The notes below the pieces were generated by a model. The model was given only the letters and a program-made list of their open reading frames with translations. It searched no databases and was not told the DNA's origin. From positions 1 through 57,328 of the forward strand of contig JAYNVZ010000004.1 of assembly GCA_038101125.1 (NCBI GenBank): a stretch of DNA of 57,328 bases. The letters run 5' to 3'. Made by a program: the position numbers and the translations under genes. The DNA comes from GCA-2698665 sp038101125. GTDB taxonomy: Bacteria; Pseudomonadota; Gammaproteobacteria; GCA-002705445; GCA-002716945. This document shows, piece by piece, positions 46,114-54,845 of the stretch; the first letter of the stretch is position 1, and each line of letters begins with the position of its first letter.

Positions 46114-47435
46114 ATATTGATGGAGTCTCTCAGTAATTTGGTACTCTTGTTACTCATTATTAAGATTATATCAATTTTATTTTTATTATCATTGATGTAT
46201 TTTAGAACCATTTCATAATTATCATAAACTTTTATTTTATTACTAGATAATGTCCATTTTGAGAGTTTTGATCTTATTAGTATTGCATGATGCGAGATCT
46301 CAAGTGCTCTTGGGAGATTTTCCCTATGTGCTCCAGATATCATTGAATTTGATTTTATTTCACATATGGATAATATTTTTTTATTCTTATAACTATTCTT
46401 AAGAGATTTAATAGAGCTTTCAATTTCAGTGGGGTGATGAGCAAAATCATCATATATTAATATTTTATCTTTTTTTCCAACTAACTCCATACGTCTTTTT
46501 ACACCATTAAATTTTTTAATTGCATTTATACACTTTGATAATGGTATTTTGATTTCAATGGCTGCAAGAATTGCTAATGAAATATTCTTATAATTGTGGA
46601 GTCCTATCAGACTTGTTTGAATTAATGATTTCTTATTATCCTTTAAGAGGAAATACTTTTGATTATCTTTTTTAAGCAACCAATCAGATTTTGTGTTATT
46701 TTTCTTTGTCGTCAAAGATTTCTGTTTAGACCAAACACCTTTTTTAATGAGTTTATTAATATTTTTATCATCTTGATTGAAAATTATTGTTCCATTGTTT
46801 GGGATGATTCTTATTAAATGATGAAAGTTTTTTATTATTGAGTCTATATCGTCAAAGATATCAGCATGATCGAATTCAATATTATTTATAATTAAAATGT
46901 TAGGTTGATAATGAATATATTTAGATCTTTTATCAAAAAATGATGTATCATATTCATCTGCTTCTATGACAAAATATTTAGATTTAGTTAGTTTTGCTGG
47001 TGCATTAAAATTTATTGGTTGCCCGCCAATCAGATAGCTAGGGTTTAGTTTCGCATATTTTAAAATCCATGCAACTAATGATGATGTTGTTGTCTTACCA
47101 TGTGTTCCGGATACTGCTATTACAAATTTATTACATAAAACATTTTCATATAACCATTGTGGTCCAGAGATATATTTCATATTAGTTCGAAGTAGTTTTT
47201 CTATGATAGGCATTCCTCTAGACATAACATTGCCAACAATGATCAAGTCAAATTTTTTATCTAATATATTGGGTTTGTATCCTTCTATATATTCAATTCC
47301 AGAATTTTCTAGCACTGTTTTCATAGGGTCATATAAATTTTTATCTGACCCGGTAACCTCGTTACCTAGCTGTTTTGCAATTATTGCAATCCCAGCCATA
47401 AAAGTACCTCCTATGCCTAGTATATGTATTTTCAT
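46110..47435 (-). CDS. mpl: UDP-N-acetylmuramate:murein tripeptide ligase Mpl
   Basis: A 441-aa Mur-ligase family enzyme that reattaches recycled murein tripeptide to UDP-MurNAc. It has an N-terminal HILGIGGTFMAGIAIIAKQLG, ATP-binding GTHGKTTTSSLVAWIL, central NNIEFDHADIFDDI and C-terminal FAHHPTEIESSI. Start ATG 47435 is chosen because the Rossmann strand begins there and its ATGA overlaps the upstream stop. It fits with AmpD in peptidoglycan recycling. MurC is the relative to exclude; the GTFMAG and FDHADIFDDI variants favour Mpl. Confidence 0.9.
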   Translation of the reverse strand: MKIHILGIGGTFMAGIAIIAKQLGNEVTGSDKNLYDPMKTVLENSGIEYIEGYKPNILDKKFDLIIVGNVMSRGMPIIEKLLRTNMKYISGPQWLYENVLCNKFVIAVSGTHGKTTTSSLVAWILKYAKLNPSYLIGGQPINFNAPAKLTKSKYFVIEADEYDTSFFDKRSKYIHYQPNILIINNIEFDHADIFDDIDSIIKNFHHLIRIIPNNGTIIFNQDDKNINKLIKKGVWSKQKSLTTKKNNTKSDWLLKKDNQKYFLLKDNKKSLIQTSLIGLHNYKNISLAILAAIEIKIPLSKCINAIKKFNGVKRRMELVGKKDKILIYDDFAHHPTEIESSIKSLKNSYKNKKILSICEIKSNSMISGAHRENLPRALEISHHAILIRSKLSKWTLSSNKIKVYDNYEMVLKYINDNKNKIDIILIMSNKSTKLLRDSINI

Positions 47436-47953
47436 CCTGTCAACACTTGTATAAATACCATCATAAATATTACGCACACCATACTGTGAAGAAGAGAAAA
47501 ACCCAGTCCTATGGTCATAGTTGTGTCAAATGCATTCTTGAAAATATGACCATTAACAAACCATGCATACAAAGAAATAATTAAAAAAATAATTACAAGT
47601 GATTCATTGGTTGAGCCAGTCATCACCGTAACAATATTTGTGAATAATGCAACTAAAGCATGAATCCCCAACGTCGCATTACAGACTTGCAGATATCTAG
47701 ATGAGTAACTTGAGGTTTTATTACTTTTATCTTTAATATTTAAGCAAATTCTTATAAACAACAATGTGACAAAAACATATATAAGCGCAAAGAAGATGTT
47801 TACCGTAATATCTATATTAGGGTCGACTGCCATCATACCGATTAATATATTTAGCAATATTATAATCTTCAATAAATTGGAGCTGGCTGGCAAATCTTGC
47901 GGGCCACTCGAAAAATGTAGAATATTTAGAAATATCTTTAAATTAAATATCAT
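47432..47953 (-). CDS. Uncharacterised multi-pass membrane protein with GPQDLP motif
   Basis: A 173-aa protein with four or five hydrophobic helices (about residues 28-43, 50-72, 88-110, 118-135, 145-170). The N-terminal cytoplasmic piece carries FSSGPQDLPASSNLL, which looks conserved, but I do not recognise a named family. It is the first gene of the mpl-msrB-Lon-N operon, overlapping mpl by 4 bp. The link with mpl suggests an envelope role, but nothing more specific is supported. Confidence 0.65.
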   Translation of the reverse strand: MIFNLKIFLNILHFSSGPQDLPASSNLLKIIILLNILIGMMAVDPNIDITVNIFFALIYVFVTLLFIRICLNIKDKSNKTSSYSSRYLQVCNATLGIHALVALFTNIVTVMTGSTNESLVIIFLIISLYAWFVNGHIFKNAFDTTMTIGLGFSLLHSMVCVIFMMVFIQVLTG

Positions 47954-47999
47954 AATAGTGTTATAATTACTTACTTCTTAACATATAAAGGATAACATA

Positions 48000-48623
48000 T
48001 TGGATCAAAACTCTATAATCAAATCTTACAAGAGAGTTTCTAGTTTCTACGATTTGACCTTTGGTCAGGTTTTTAGACCAGGACAGAAAGCAATCATAAA
48101 AAAAATGGATTGTATTGGGTCTGATAATGTTCTAGAGATTGGCATAGGAACTGGTTCGTCTCTTCAGTACTATCCAAAAGAGACTAAAGTTGTTGGGATT
48201 GATATTTCACCTGACATGCTAGATGTAGCAAAAAAAAGGATAATCAAAGACAAAATTCATAATAAACATATTTTATTAATGAATGGAGAAAGGCTCTCTT
48301 TTCCTGATAACTCATTCGATAAAGTTGTTGGTATGTATGTGGTTTCTGTTACCCAAAATCCTCAAGTTTTAGTAGAAGAGATGAAAAGAGTTTGTAAAAA
48401 TGATGGTGATATTTACATAGTAAATCATTTTAGCACTGAACAAGATAATCCATTTGTGAAAATGTTCGAAAAAGGTTTAATGCCTATTAGTAAAATCCTA
48501 GGCTGGAAGCCATATTTTCCTTTTGACGAATTTAATGCATATGCTAATCTTGATGTGCTTGAGATGAGCAAAGTAAATCTATTTAATTATTGGAATATTA
48601 TTCACGCTTCCAACAATAAATAA
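48000..48623 (+). CDS. SAM-dependent methyltransferase, phosphatidylethanolamine N-methyltransferase-like
   Basis: A 207-aa class I methyltransferase. Motif I is VLEIGIGTGSSLQYYP, followed by VVGIDISPDMLDVAKKR, NGERLSFPDNSFDKVVGMYV and EEMKRVCKNDGDIYIVNHF. The N-terminus (YKRVSSFYDLTFGQVFRPGQ) resembles Rhodobacter-type PmtA, which methylates phosphatidylethanolamine to phosphatidylcholine. The start is TTG at 48000. It is divergent from the mpl operon and its stop abuts the grxD stop. A quinone or sterol-type methyltransferase is a weaker alternative. Confidence 0.75.
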   Translation: MDQNSIIKSYKRVSSFYDLTFGQVFRPGQKAIIKKMDCIGSDNVLEIGIGTGSSLQYYPKETKVVGIDISPDMLDVAKKRIIKDKIHNKHILLMNGERLSFPDNSFDKVVGMYVVSVTQNPQVLVEEMKRVCKNDGDIYIVNHFSTEQDNPFVKMFEKGLMPISKILGWKPYFPFDEFNAYANLDVLEMSKVNLFNYWNIIHASNNK

Positions 48624-48941
48624 CTACTTTGCAGTTGCGTCATCAATCATTTTTTTTAAGTCACCAGATTCGAATAATTCTAGTGTAATATCACATCCAC
48701 CAACTAATTCGCCTTTGATATATAATTGTGGAAATGTAGGCCAATCTTTGAAGCTAGGTAAATCTTGCATTACTTCTTGATCTAAAATTACATTGCAATA
48801 TGCAAATTCTTTTTCACACTTCTTTAAAGCATCAACTGTTCTCGAAGAAAATCCACACATAGGCATATCTGGAGTGCCCTTCATGTATAACATCACAGGA
48901 TTTTCTGAAACTTGTTTTTTTATTTTATCAATAGCTGACAT
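48624..48941 (-). CDS. grxD: Monothiol glutaredoxin GrxD
   Basis: A 105-aa CGFS-type glutaredoxin. The active site is MCGFSSRTV with Cys29, and the glutathione-binding parts are DWPTFPQLYIKGELVGGCDI. These proteins carry and deliver [2Fe-2S] clusters with BolA-type partners. A strong AAGGAG site precedes the ATG. It follows the PuuD-like gene with a terminator hairpin between, so it probably has its own promoter. Confidence 0.95.
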   Translation of the reverse strand: MSAIDKIKKQVSENPVMLYMKGTPDMPMCGFSSRTVDALKKCEKEFAYCNVILDQEVMQDLPSFKDWPTFPQLYIKGELVGGCDITLELFESGDLKKMIDDATAK

Positions 48942-48976
48942 TTTTTTTCTCCTTAATTGAAATATTTGTTAAAACT

Positions 48977-49001
48977 TAGGCTAATATCAATTATTAGCCT
49001 A
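48977..49001 (-). terminator. Terminator after the PuuD-like gene
   Basis: Nine-bp stem TAGGCTAAT / ATTAGCCTA with a 7-nt loop. On the minus strand it is followed by AGTTTTAAC, a short T tract. It lies 14 bp after the stop of the gene ending at 49015 and upstream of grxD. Confidence 0.6.
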
Positions 49002-49014
49002 GGTAATAAATAAA

Positions 49015-49593
49015 TTACATTCCTAACCCATTATGGCTATAACCCATGAATAACAGCATTGGTATGCTAAGCAATGTATTGGTTCTTGATGCAAGTAGAG
49101 CCACTTTTTTTGCTTTGACAATTTCATCTGCAGTTGCATCGACCATACCAAGTATTTTCTGTTGATTTGGCCATATTAGCACCCATACATTAAATAACAT
49201 AATTGTACCTAACCATGCACCTATGCCTATTCCTGCTGCTCCGGCTTGAAGCGTAAAAGCTGCATGTAGCATTCCATGATCTTGTAGGTACCAAGCCCCT
49301 GTTATCCAGGTGACAACTGCCCCCCATCTGAACCATACTAATGCTAATGGGGCAACATATTTACCTATAGCTGCAGGACCTGGATCTTTATCAGCTGTAG
49401 CTGCAGCCATTGCTGGAACTTGAACAAAATTAAAATAATACAGTAATCCTATCCATGTAATTCCTGAAAGATAGTGAAACCATCTTAAATAATGTTCAAA
49501 ATCGACTAGTTTTCCACCTATTGCTAAAACCAGCACTGCACTTAATACAAAGCCAGAAATTATAGTACCTTTTATTGATAGTAGTGGGTTCAT
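49015..49593 (-). CDS. PuuD-like (urate oxidase N-terminal domain) membrane protein
   Basis: A 192-aa inner-membrane protein from the ATG at 49593, which has a GAGGTG site. Four or five hydrophobic segments include GFVLSAVLVLAIGGKLVDF, LRWFHYLSGITWIGLLYYF and GIGAWLGTIMLFNVWVLIWP. Histidines in RWFHYLSGITW and the Trp-rich helices resemble the membrane domain of urate hydroxylase PuuD. The cytochrome c domain of full PuuD is missing and no purine genes are nearby, so urate oxidation is not supported. A heme-binding membrane protein of unknown role is a safer reading. Confidence 0.65.
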   Translation of the reverse strand: MNPLLSIKGTIISGFVLSAVLVLAIGGKLVDFEHYLRWFHYLSGITWIGLLYYFNFVQVPAMAAATADKDPGPAAIGKYVAPLALVWFRWGAVVTWITGAWYLQDHGMLHAAFTLQAGAAGIGIGAWLGTIMLFNVWVLIWPNQQKILGMVDATADEIVKAKKVALLASRTNTLLSIPMLLFMGYSHNGLGM

Positions 49594-49699
49594 ATACACC
49601 TCAAAAATTAATTTTATATGGGTCTTATGATAAATGATGTAAAATATTTTATCTATCAGTAAGTTTAATAAATTATGCGTTTTTTGGGATAAATTATAT

Positions 49700-51466
49700 A
49701 TGTGTGGAATATGTGGAGAAATGAGGTTTGATGGCACTCAAACAAGCAATATTAGATCAAAAAATATGCTGGATGCAATATCCTCTCGTGGACCCGATAA
49801 TACAGGATCATATATCGATAAAAATATATTCCTTGGGCATAAGCGGTTATCAGTTATTGATATTTCGTCAAATTCTGACCAACCAATGGAAGATGATGAT
49901 TTAATCATCGTTTTTAATGGTGTAATTTTTAATTATAAAAAACTAAGAAATACCTTATCTATGGAAGGATATGAGTTTTTTTCAGATGGTGATACCGAGG
50001 TTATCTTGAAATGTTATAAGCACTATGGCGAGGATATGTTAAATCAATTAGATGGTGTTTTCTCTTTTGTTATATATGATAAAAATTCTAGGGAGTTTTT
50101 TTGCGCTAGGGATAGGCTTGGAATCAAACCCTTTTATTACACTTATGCTAAAGATGCTTTTGCATTTTCATCAAATACTGCTGCTTTTATTGATGATAAA
50201 AAAGACTTCTCTATAAATAAAAAAAGTTTGCACCATCAATTTACTCTGCATTCTGTTGTACCCGCTCCGGATACAATTCTTTCAAATATATTTAAATTAG
50301 AACCGGGGTCATTCGCTAGAGTTTATTCTGATGGAAAAATAAGTAAGACAAAGTACTACTCATTCAACCATATAGAATTGAATATCAAAAATAATGAAAG
50401 AGAGATAATTGAAGAGACAGATAGATTGTTACTCAAAGCTATAGAAAAAAGATTTTATACTGCCGATGTTGATGTAGGCGTTTTGTTATCGGGCGGCCTT
50501 GATTCTAGCTTGATTGTTGCAATGGCTTCAAAGCACAATCTTTCTGATATCAATACATTTTCTATAGGTTTTCCAACCATCGGTAATGAAGAGGGTAACG
50601 AATTTTATTATTCAGACAAGGTTTCGAAACAATTTAAAACAAATCATCATAAATATAATATTTCACAGGACGAATTATTTGTATCATTGGATGATGTTGT
50701 GAAGGCTATGCCGGAGCCCATGTTTAGTCAAGACTCTGCCGCCTTTTATTTGCTAGCAAAAAATGTCTCGCTTAAGCAAAAAGTGGTCTTGAGCGGACAA
50801 GGTGCAGATGAACTTTTTGGTGGCTATTTTTGGTATAAAAAAATGGACCAAACAAGGGGTTCGAGCGTTAAAAAATTTACACAACACTACTTTGATAGAG
50901 AACATGATGATTATTGCAAAATGATAAATAAATCATTTGCTAATATAGACTATACACTTCCTTTGATTGAGAAACTATATGATGATCAACGCAATGATAT
51001 CAGTTTTTTAGATAAAACACTTCGTATTGATTTATCTACATTGATAATCGATGATCCTGTTAAAAGAGTCGATAGTATGACTATGTCTCATGGGTTGGAG
51101 ACAAGAGTGCCATTTTTGGACCGTGATTTGTTTGAGTTTGTATTATCAATACCATCATTGAGTAAACTTAAAAATGATGGAAAGTATTATCTAAAAAAAA
51201 TTGCTGAAAAATATCTCGATGATGAACTCATCTATAGGGATAAATTCTATTTTCCTGTACCACCACTTAAAATTATTCAAGGACAGTTTTATGCTTATAT
51301 TAAATCAATTCTATTATCAAACTCTTGTAAGCGAAGAGGTTTATATAATTTCGACTATATTGAAAAACTTCTTAGAAATCCAAATTCGCATTTCACTAAA
51401 CTTAATGGAAATACGTTATGGCATCTAGGTTTATTGGAAAGATGGTTTCAATTAAATCATGATTAA
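49700..51466 (+). CDS. Asparagine synthetase-like amidotransferase, NAGGN type
   Basis: A 588-aa class II glutamine amidotransferase. Cys2 of MCGICGE is the nucleophile. The glutaminase domain (about 1-210) has SRGPDNTGSY, VFNGVIFNYKKLR and DGDTEVILKCY; the synthetase domain has the ATP loop VLLSGGLDSSLIV. The stretches LHSVVPAPDTIL, MPEPMFSQDSAAFYLL and LSGQGADELFGGYFWY resemble the N-acetylglutaminylglutamine amidotransferase branch, which makes the osmoprotectant NAGGN. Its usual ligase partner is not adjacent, so ordinary asparagine synthesis remains possible. It is divergent from the PuuD-like gene and followed by a strong terminator. Confidence 0.78.
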   Translation: MCGICGEMRFDGTQTSNIRSKNMLDAISSRGPDNTGSYIDKNIFLGHKRLSVIDISSNSDQPMEDDDLIIVFNGVIFNYKKLRNTLSMEGYEFFSDGDTEVILKCYKHYGEDMLNQLDGVFSFVIYDKNSREFFCARDRLGIKPFYYTYAKDAFAFSSNTAAFIDDKKDFSINKKSLHHQFTLHSVVPAPDTILSNIFKLEPGSFARVYSDGKISKTKYYSFNHIELNIKNNEREIIEETDRLLLKAIEKRFYTADVDVGVLLSGGLDSSLIVAMASKHNLSDINTFSIGFPTIGNEEGNEFYYSDKVSKQFKTNHHKYNISQDELFVSLDDVVKAMPEPMFSQDSAAFYLLAKNVSLKQKVVLSGQGADELFGGYFWYKKMDQTRGSSVKKFTQHYFDREHDDYCKMINKSFANIDYTLPLIEKLYDDQRNDISFLDKTLRIDLSTLIIDDPVKRVDSMTMSHGLETRVPFLDRDLFEFVLSIPSLSKLKNDGKYYLKKIAEKYLDDELIYRDKFYFPVPPLKIIQGQFYAYIKSILLSNSCKRRGLYNFDYIEKLLRNPNSHFTKLNGNTLWHLGLLERWFQLNHD

Positions 51467-51470
51467 TAAA

Positions 51471-51498
51471 AAAACCCACCTCAATTGAGGTGGGTTTT
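51471..51498. terminator. Bidirectional terminator between the amidotransferase and porin genes
   Basis: A perfect 28-bp palindrome with 14-bp arms (AAAACCCACCTCAA and its complement). A GC-rich core flanked by A on one side and T on the other serves both strands. It lies 5 bp after the plus-strand gene and 20 bp after the minus-strand porin stop. Confidence 0.92.
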
Positions 51499-51518
51499 AG
51501 TTTCACATAAAATTAAAA

Positions 51519-52580
51519 TTAGAACTTATGAGTTATACCAAGTCCATATGAACGAACAGCATTACCTGATCCCTCAATACCTTTTCTTGTATAACCTATT
51601 GTAAGGTCTGTAGCTTTACTTAGGTTCATTTGATTAGAAATACTTACTACATCATAATCAGTTGTAGCAGCATCCATATTACCTTCAGCGACAGCTATTT
51701 GGACCATGTTATGACCCATTGTGTAATGAAGCCCCATAGTTCTGATATCACCTGCAGCATGATTTGAACCAGCTATTTCAACTTCTTCATCTGTAAAGAA
51801 AACACCAAGACCTGGCATTACTTTGTAAGAAGCAAATACTTTATCGTTACTTAGACCGCGGTTTGAGTCACCACTTTTATCATGATTTCTAGCAAATCCA
51901 AGTTCTAAACCAGGAAGTACCATATCAGCAACTCTTAAACCAACAGCATAGTCACTTTTTTGTACATTTGCATTGTTAGTTTGTTCACTCATACCTCTTA
52001 AGTACGCTACTTCTATTGGGCCTACCATAGTGTGTAAGCTTAGAGAAGAATCCCATGTTCCAGCTTGGCCAAAAGCACCATCAGTTGTTCCACCATGATT
52101 GTTTAACGCAATCGCTGTATCCATGTTGAGGTCATACTTACCCATAGTTTTATATGGTGATTCAAAAGAACCCATACCAATATAACCTAGAGCAGTTTGG
52201 AAACCTAGGTTACCAACATGTAAGTTAAAAGTTCTACAATCTTGAGCGTTAGAACAGTTTGTTCCATCATCTGTTGCAGTACCATCTGCTATATCAAATT
52301 TCCATTCTGCTACACCAACTAGTGACATTGAGCCTAAATTTTCTTTGAATTTGATACCTAATCTACTTTTTTGACCATTATCTCTTATAGAATCAACTGA
52401 ATTAGCTGAACCTGTAGATTTGTGATCGTAACCAACGTATAGACGTCCATAAAAGTGCACGCCACTACCTGATTTAGCTGCTGTTGCAGATTTCGAAGAA
52501 TGATCCATTCCCCCGTGTCCGCCAGCTACAGCCATTGATGACGCAGCCATAAACATAGCCGCTGTGTATAATTTATTCAT
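51519..52580 (-). CDS. Gram-negative porin
   Basis: A 353-aa outer-membrane beta-barrel protein. The signal peptide is about residues 1-19 (ending SMAVA), followed by a short Gly/His/Ser-rich linker and the first strand VHFYGRLYVGYDH. It ends SYGLGITHKF with a terminal Phe. It is homologous to the porin at 25165-26272, sharing SPYKTMGKYD-type and NCSNAQDCRTF segments. A strong GGGGAG ribosome-binding site and an isolated position, divergent from argD with a 179-bp spacer, suggest a highly expressed general porin. No Pho-box-like array is seen upstream. Confidence 0.92.
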   Translation of the reverse strand: MNKLYTAAMFMAASSMAVAGGHGGMDHSSKSATAAKSGSGVHFYGRLYVGYDHKSTGSANSVDSIRDNGQKSRLGIKFKENLGSMSLVGVAEWKFDIADGTATDDGTNCSNAQDCRTFNLHVGNLGFQTALGYIGMGSFESPYKTMGKYDLNMDTAIALNNHGGTTDGAFGQAGTWDSSLSLHTMVGPIEVAYLRGMSEQTNNANVQKSDYAVGLRVADMVLPGLELGFARNHDKSGDSNRGLSNDKVFASYKVMPGLGVFFTDEEVEIAGSNHAAGDIRTMGLHYTMGHNMVQIAVAEGNMDAATTDYDVVSISNQMNLSKATDLTIGYTRKGIEGSGNAVRSYGLGITHKF

Positions 52581-52759
52581 TAAATCTCCCCGTTTAATTA
52601 TTATGTGTATTGGAGTATTTTGACATATAAATCACTTAATTCAAGGTATTTGAGCCAGAATCATGCATAAATTTACTAAAATAGTGCACAAATCATAAGA
52701 ATAATTATAGATATCACAAACAGTATATTAGAATCTTCTTTTATTCTATAATTTATCAC

Positions 52760-53935
52760 ATGAAAAGTTTTTTAATGAATACATATAACAGGAAGAAAGT
52801 CTCTTTTGTAAAAGGTGATGGTGTGTATTTATGGGATGATCAAAATAATAAATATTTAGACGCCTTATGCGGGCTAGCAGTTACGAGTCTAGGACATTCT
52901 CATCCAGATATTTCGTCAACAATATATAAGCAGTCTCAAACATTAATTCATACTTCAAATGCTTTCATAATTAAGCAACAAGAAATCTTAGGAGAAAGAC
53001 TTTGCAAATTAACTGGTTTAGCTAATGCCTTTTTTTGTAATTCTGGTGCAGAGGCAGTGGAGGCAGCAATTAAGATCGCAAGAAAATATGGAAATGATCA
53101 GCATATAGATACTCCTAAAATTATTGTTATGGAAAATAGTTTTCATGGTAGAACCTTGGCGGCGCTTTCAGCAACAGGTGGCGAAAAGGCGCATAAAGGT
53201 TTTTATCCTCTTATAGATGGTCTATTAAGAGTTCCATATAATAATATCCAAGAAATTGAGAAACTTGCCAAACAAAATAATGATATTGTTGCGATATTAC
53301 TTGAACCAATACAAGGCGAAGGAGGCATAAAAATACCTGATGATGATTACCTGTCTAAATTAAGATCACTTTGTGATGCCAATAATTGGTTACTCATGGT
53401 TGACGAGGTTCAGTCTGGGTTTTGTAGAACAGGAAAGTGGTTTGGTTATCAGCATAGTAATATAATACCAGATGTAGTTACTGTCGCTAAAGCTCTTGGT
53501 AACGGTATTCCTATTGGAGCATGTTTAACTAATAAAAAATCTTCAGCTGTGCTTACACCAGGCAGTCACGGATCTACATTTGGTGGAAATTTTTTATCTA
53601 CTTCAGTGGCTATTCAGGTTTTAGACATAATGAGAGAAAAAAACTTATCTAAGAATGCTAGATTAATGGGTTTGTATATAGAAAAAGAATTAAAAGAAAA
53701 GCTTGCTAAATATAGTATAGTTGAAGATATTAGATGTAGAGGTCTCATGATCGGAATTGAGCTTAAAGTAAAATGTTTAGAACTGGTAGAAGAAGCACTA
53801 AAGAATAGGTTGGTCATAAATGTTACGAAAGAAAACACCATAAGAATGCTACCGCCTCTGATAATAAATAAATCAGAAGTAGATGTAATCGTAAATGTTA
53901 TATGTAAAATAATAAGTGAGATCAAATATGAATAA
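52760..53935 (+). CDS. argD: Acetylornithine / succinyldiaminopimelate aminotransferase
   Basis: A 391-aa PLP-dependent class III aminotransferase of arginine and possibly lysine synthesis. Characteristic parts are YLDALCGLAVTSLGHSHP, FFCNSGAEAVEAAIKIARK, ENSFHGRTLAALSATG, LLEPIQGEGGI, LMVDEVQSGFCRTG and the PLP lysine in VAKALGNGIPIGA. argF follows with an 8-bp overlap, the usual argD-argF pair. The 179-bp upstream region shared with the divergent porin shows no clear ARG box. Confidence 0.94.
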   Translation: MKSFLMNTYNRKKVSFVKGDGVYLWDDQNNKYLDALCGLAVTSLGHSHPDISSTIYKQSQTLIHTSNAFIIKQQEILGERLCKLTGLANAFFCNSGAEAVEAAIKIARKYGNDQHIDTPKIIVMENSFHGRTLAALSATGGEKAHKGFYPLIDGLLRVPYNNIQEIEKLAKQNNDIVAILLEPIQGEGGIKIPDDDYLSKLRSLCDANNWLLMVDEVQSGFCRTGKWFGYQHSNIIPDVVTVAKALGNGIPIGACLTNKKSSAVLTPGSHGSTFGGNFLSTSVAIQVLDIMREKNLSKNARLMGLYIEKELKEKLAKYSIVEDIRCRGLMIGIELKVKCLELVEEALKNRLVINVTKENTIRMLPPLIINKSEVDVIVNVICKIISEIKYE

Positions 53936-54845
53936 AGTAAGACACTTTAGGTCTTTGTTAGACATCAATAAAAAAGAGTTTATAAGAATAATTGAGAGAT
54001 CTATTGAGTTAAAAAAAGAGGCTGCTGCGGGTGTTATTAATAATTCATTATCTGGCAAAACCATGGCAATGATTTTCAAAAAAAATTCCACTAGAACTAG
54101 GGTTGCTTTTGAAACTGCTATGACAACAATGGGTGGGCATGCCATATTCTTAGCGTCTGACTCCACTCAAATAAGTCGAGGAGAAGAGCTTTCTGATACT
54201 GCAAAAGTTCTTTCAGGAATGGTGGATATAATTATGGTTAGAACTCATGATCATAATGAAGTTGAGGAGCTTGCTTCAAACTCAACAGTTCCTGTAATAA
54301 ATGGGTTAACCCAAAAATTCCATCCATGCCAGCTTTTAGCGGATATGCAAACTTACTATGAGGAGAAGGGTTCTATTGAGGGCAAAAAAGTTGCTTGGAT
54401 TGGTGATGGTTGTAATATGTGTAACTCATATATAAATGCAGCCAAAATATTAAACTTCAATTTAAACATTGCTACGCCTTCTGGTTTTGAGCCAGATCAG
54501 TCAACATTGAATTTAGCTAATGACAATGTTGAGCTTTGTGATATGCCTGGTAAGGCGGTAGAGGATTGTGACTTAGTAACAACAGATGTCTGGTCGAGTA
54601 TGGGTGATGAGGGAGATGCAGAAAAAAGAAAAGCATTATTCAAAGGATATCAAATTAATAAACATTTATTTGAAAAAAGTAAAAATGACTCTATATTTTT
54701 ACACTGTCTGCCTGCACATAGAGGTGAAGAAGTTGAATCAGATGTTATTGATGGGTCAAGGAGCAAGGTCTGGCAACAAGCACACAACAGGTTATTTACC
54801 AGTAAGGCTTTAATAGAATTTTTACTCAAAGAATCAAAAAACTAA
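53928..54845 (+). CDS. argF: Ornithine carbamoyltransferase
   Basis: A 305-aa enzyme joining carbamoyl phosphate and ornithine to citrulline. The carbamoyl-phosphate site is KKNSTRTRVAFE, then RTHDHNEV and FHPCQLLADMQT; the ornithine site includes GDGCNMCNSYI and the active-site Cys in LHCLPAHRGEEV. Start ATG 53928 overlaps argD by 8 bp; an earlier in-frame ATG at 53916 would deepen the overlap. The stop codon overlaps the stop of convergent ptsI. Confidence 0.95.
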   Translation: MNKVRHFRSLLDINKKEFIRIIERSIELKKEAAAGVINNSLSGKTMAMIFKKNSTRTRVAFETAMTTMGGHAIFLASDSTQISRGEELSDTAKVLSGMVDIIMVRTHDHNEVEELASNSTVPVINGLTQKFHPCQLLADMQTYYEEKGSIEGKKVAWIGDGCNMCNSYINAAKILNFNLNIATPSGFEPDQSTLNLANDNVELCDMPGKAVEDCDLVTTDVWSSMGDEGDAEKRKALFKGYQINKHLFEKSKNDSIFLHCLPAHRGEEVESDVIDGSRSKVWQQAHNRLFTSKALIEFLLKESKN

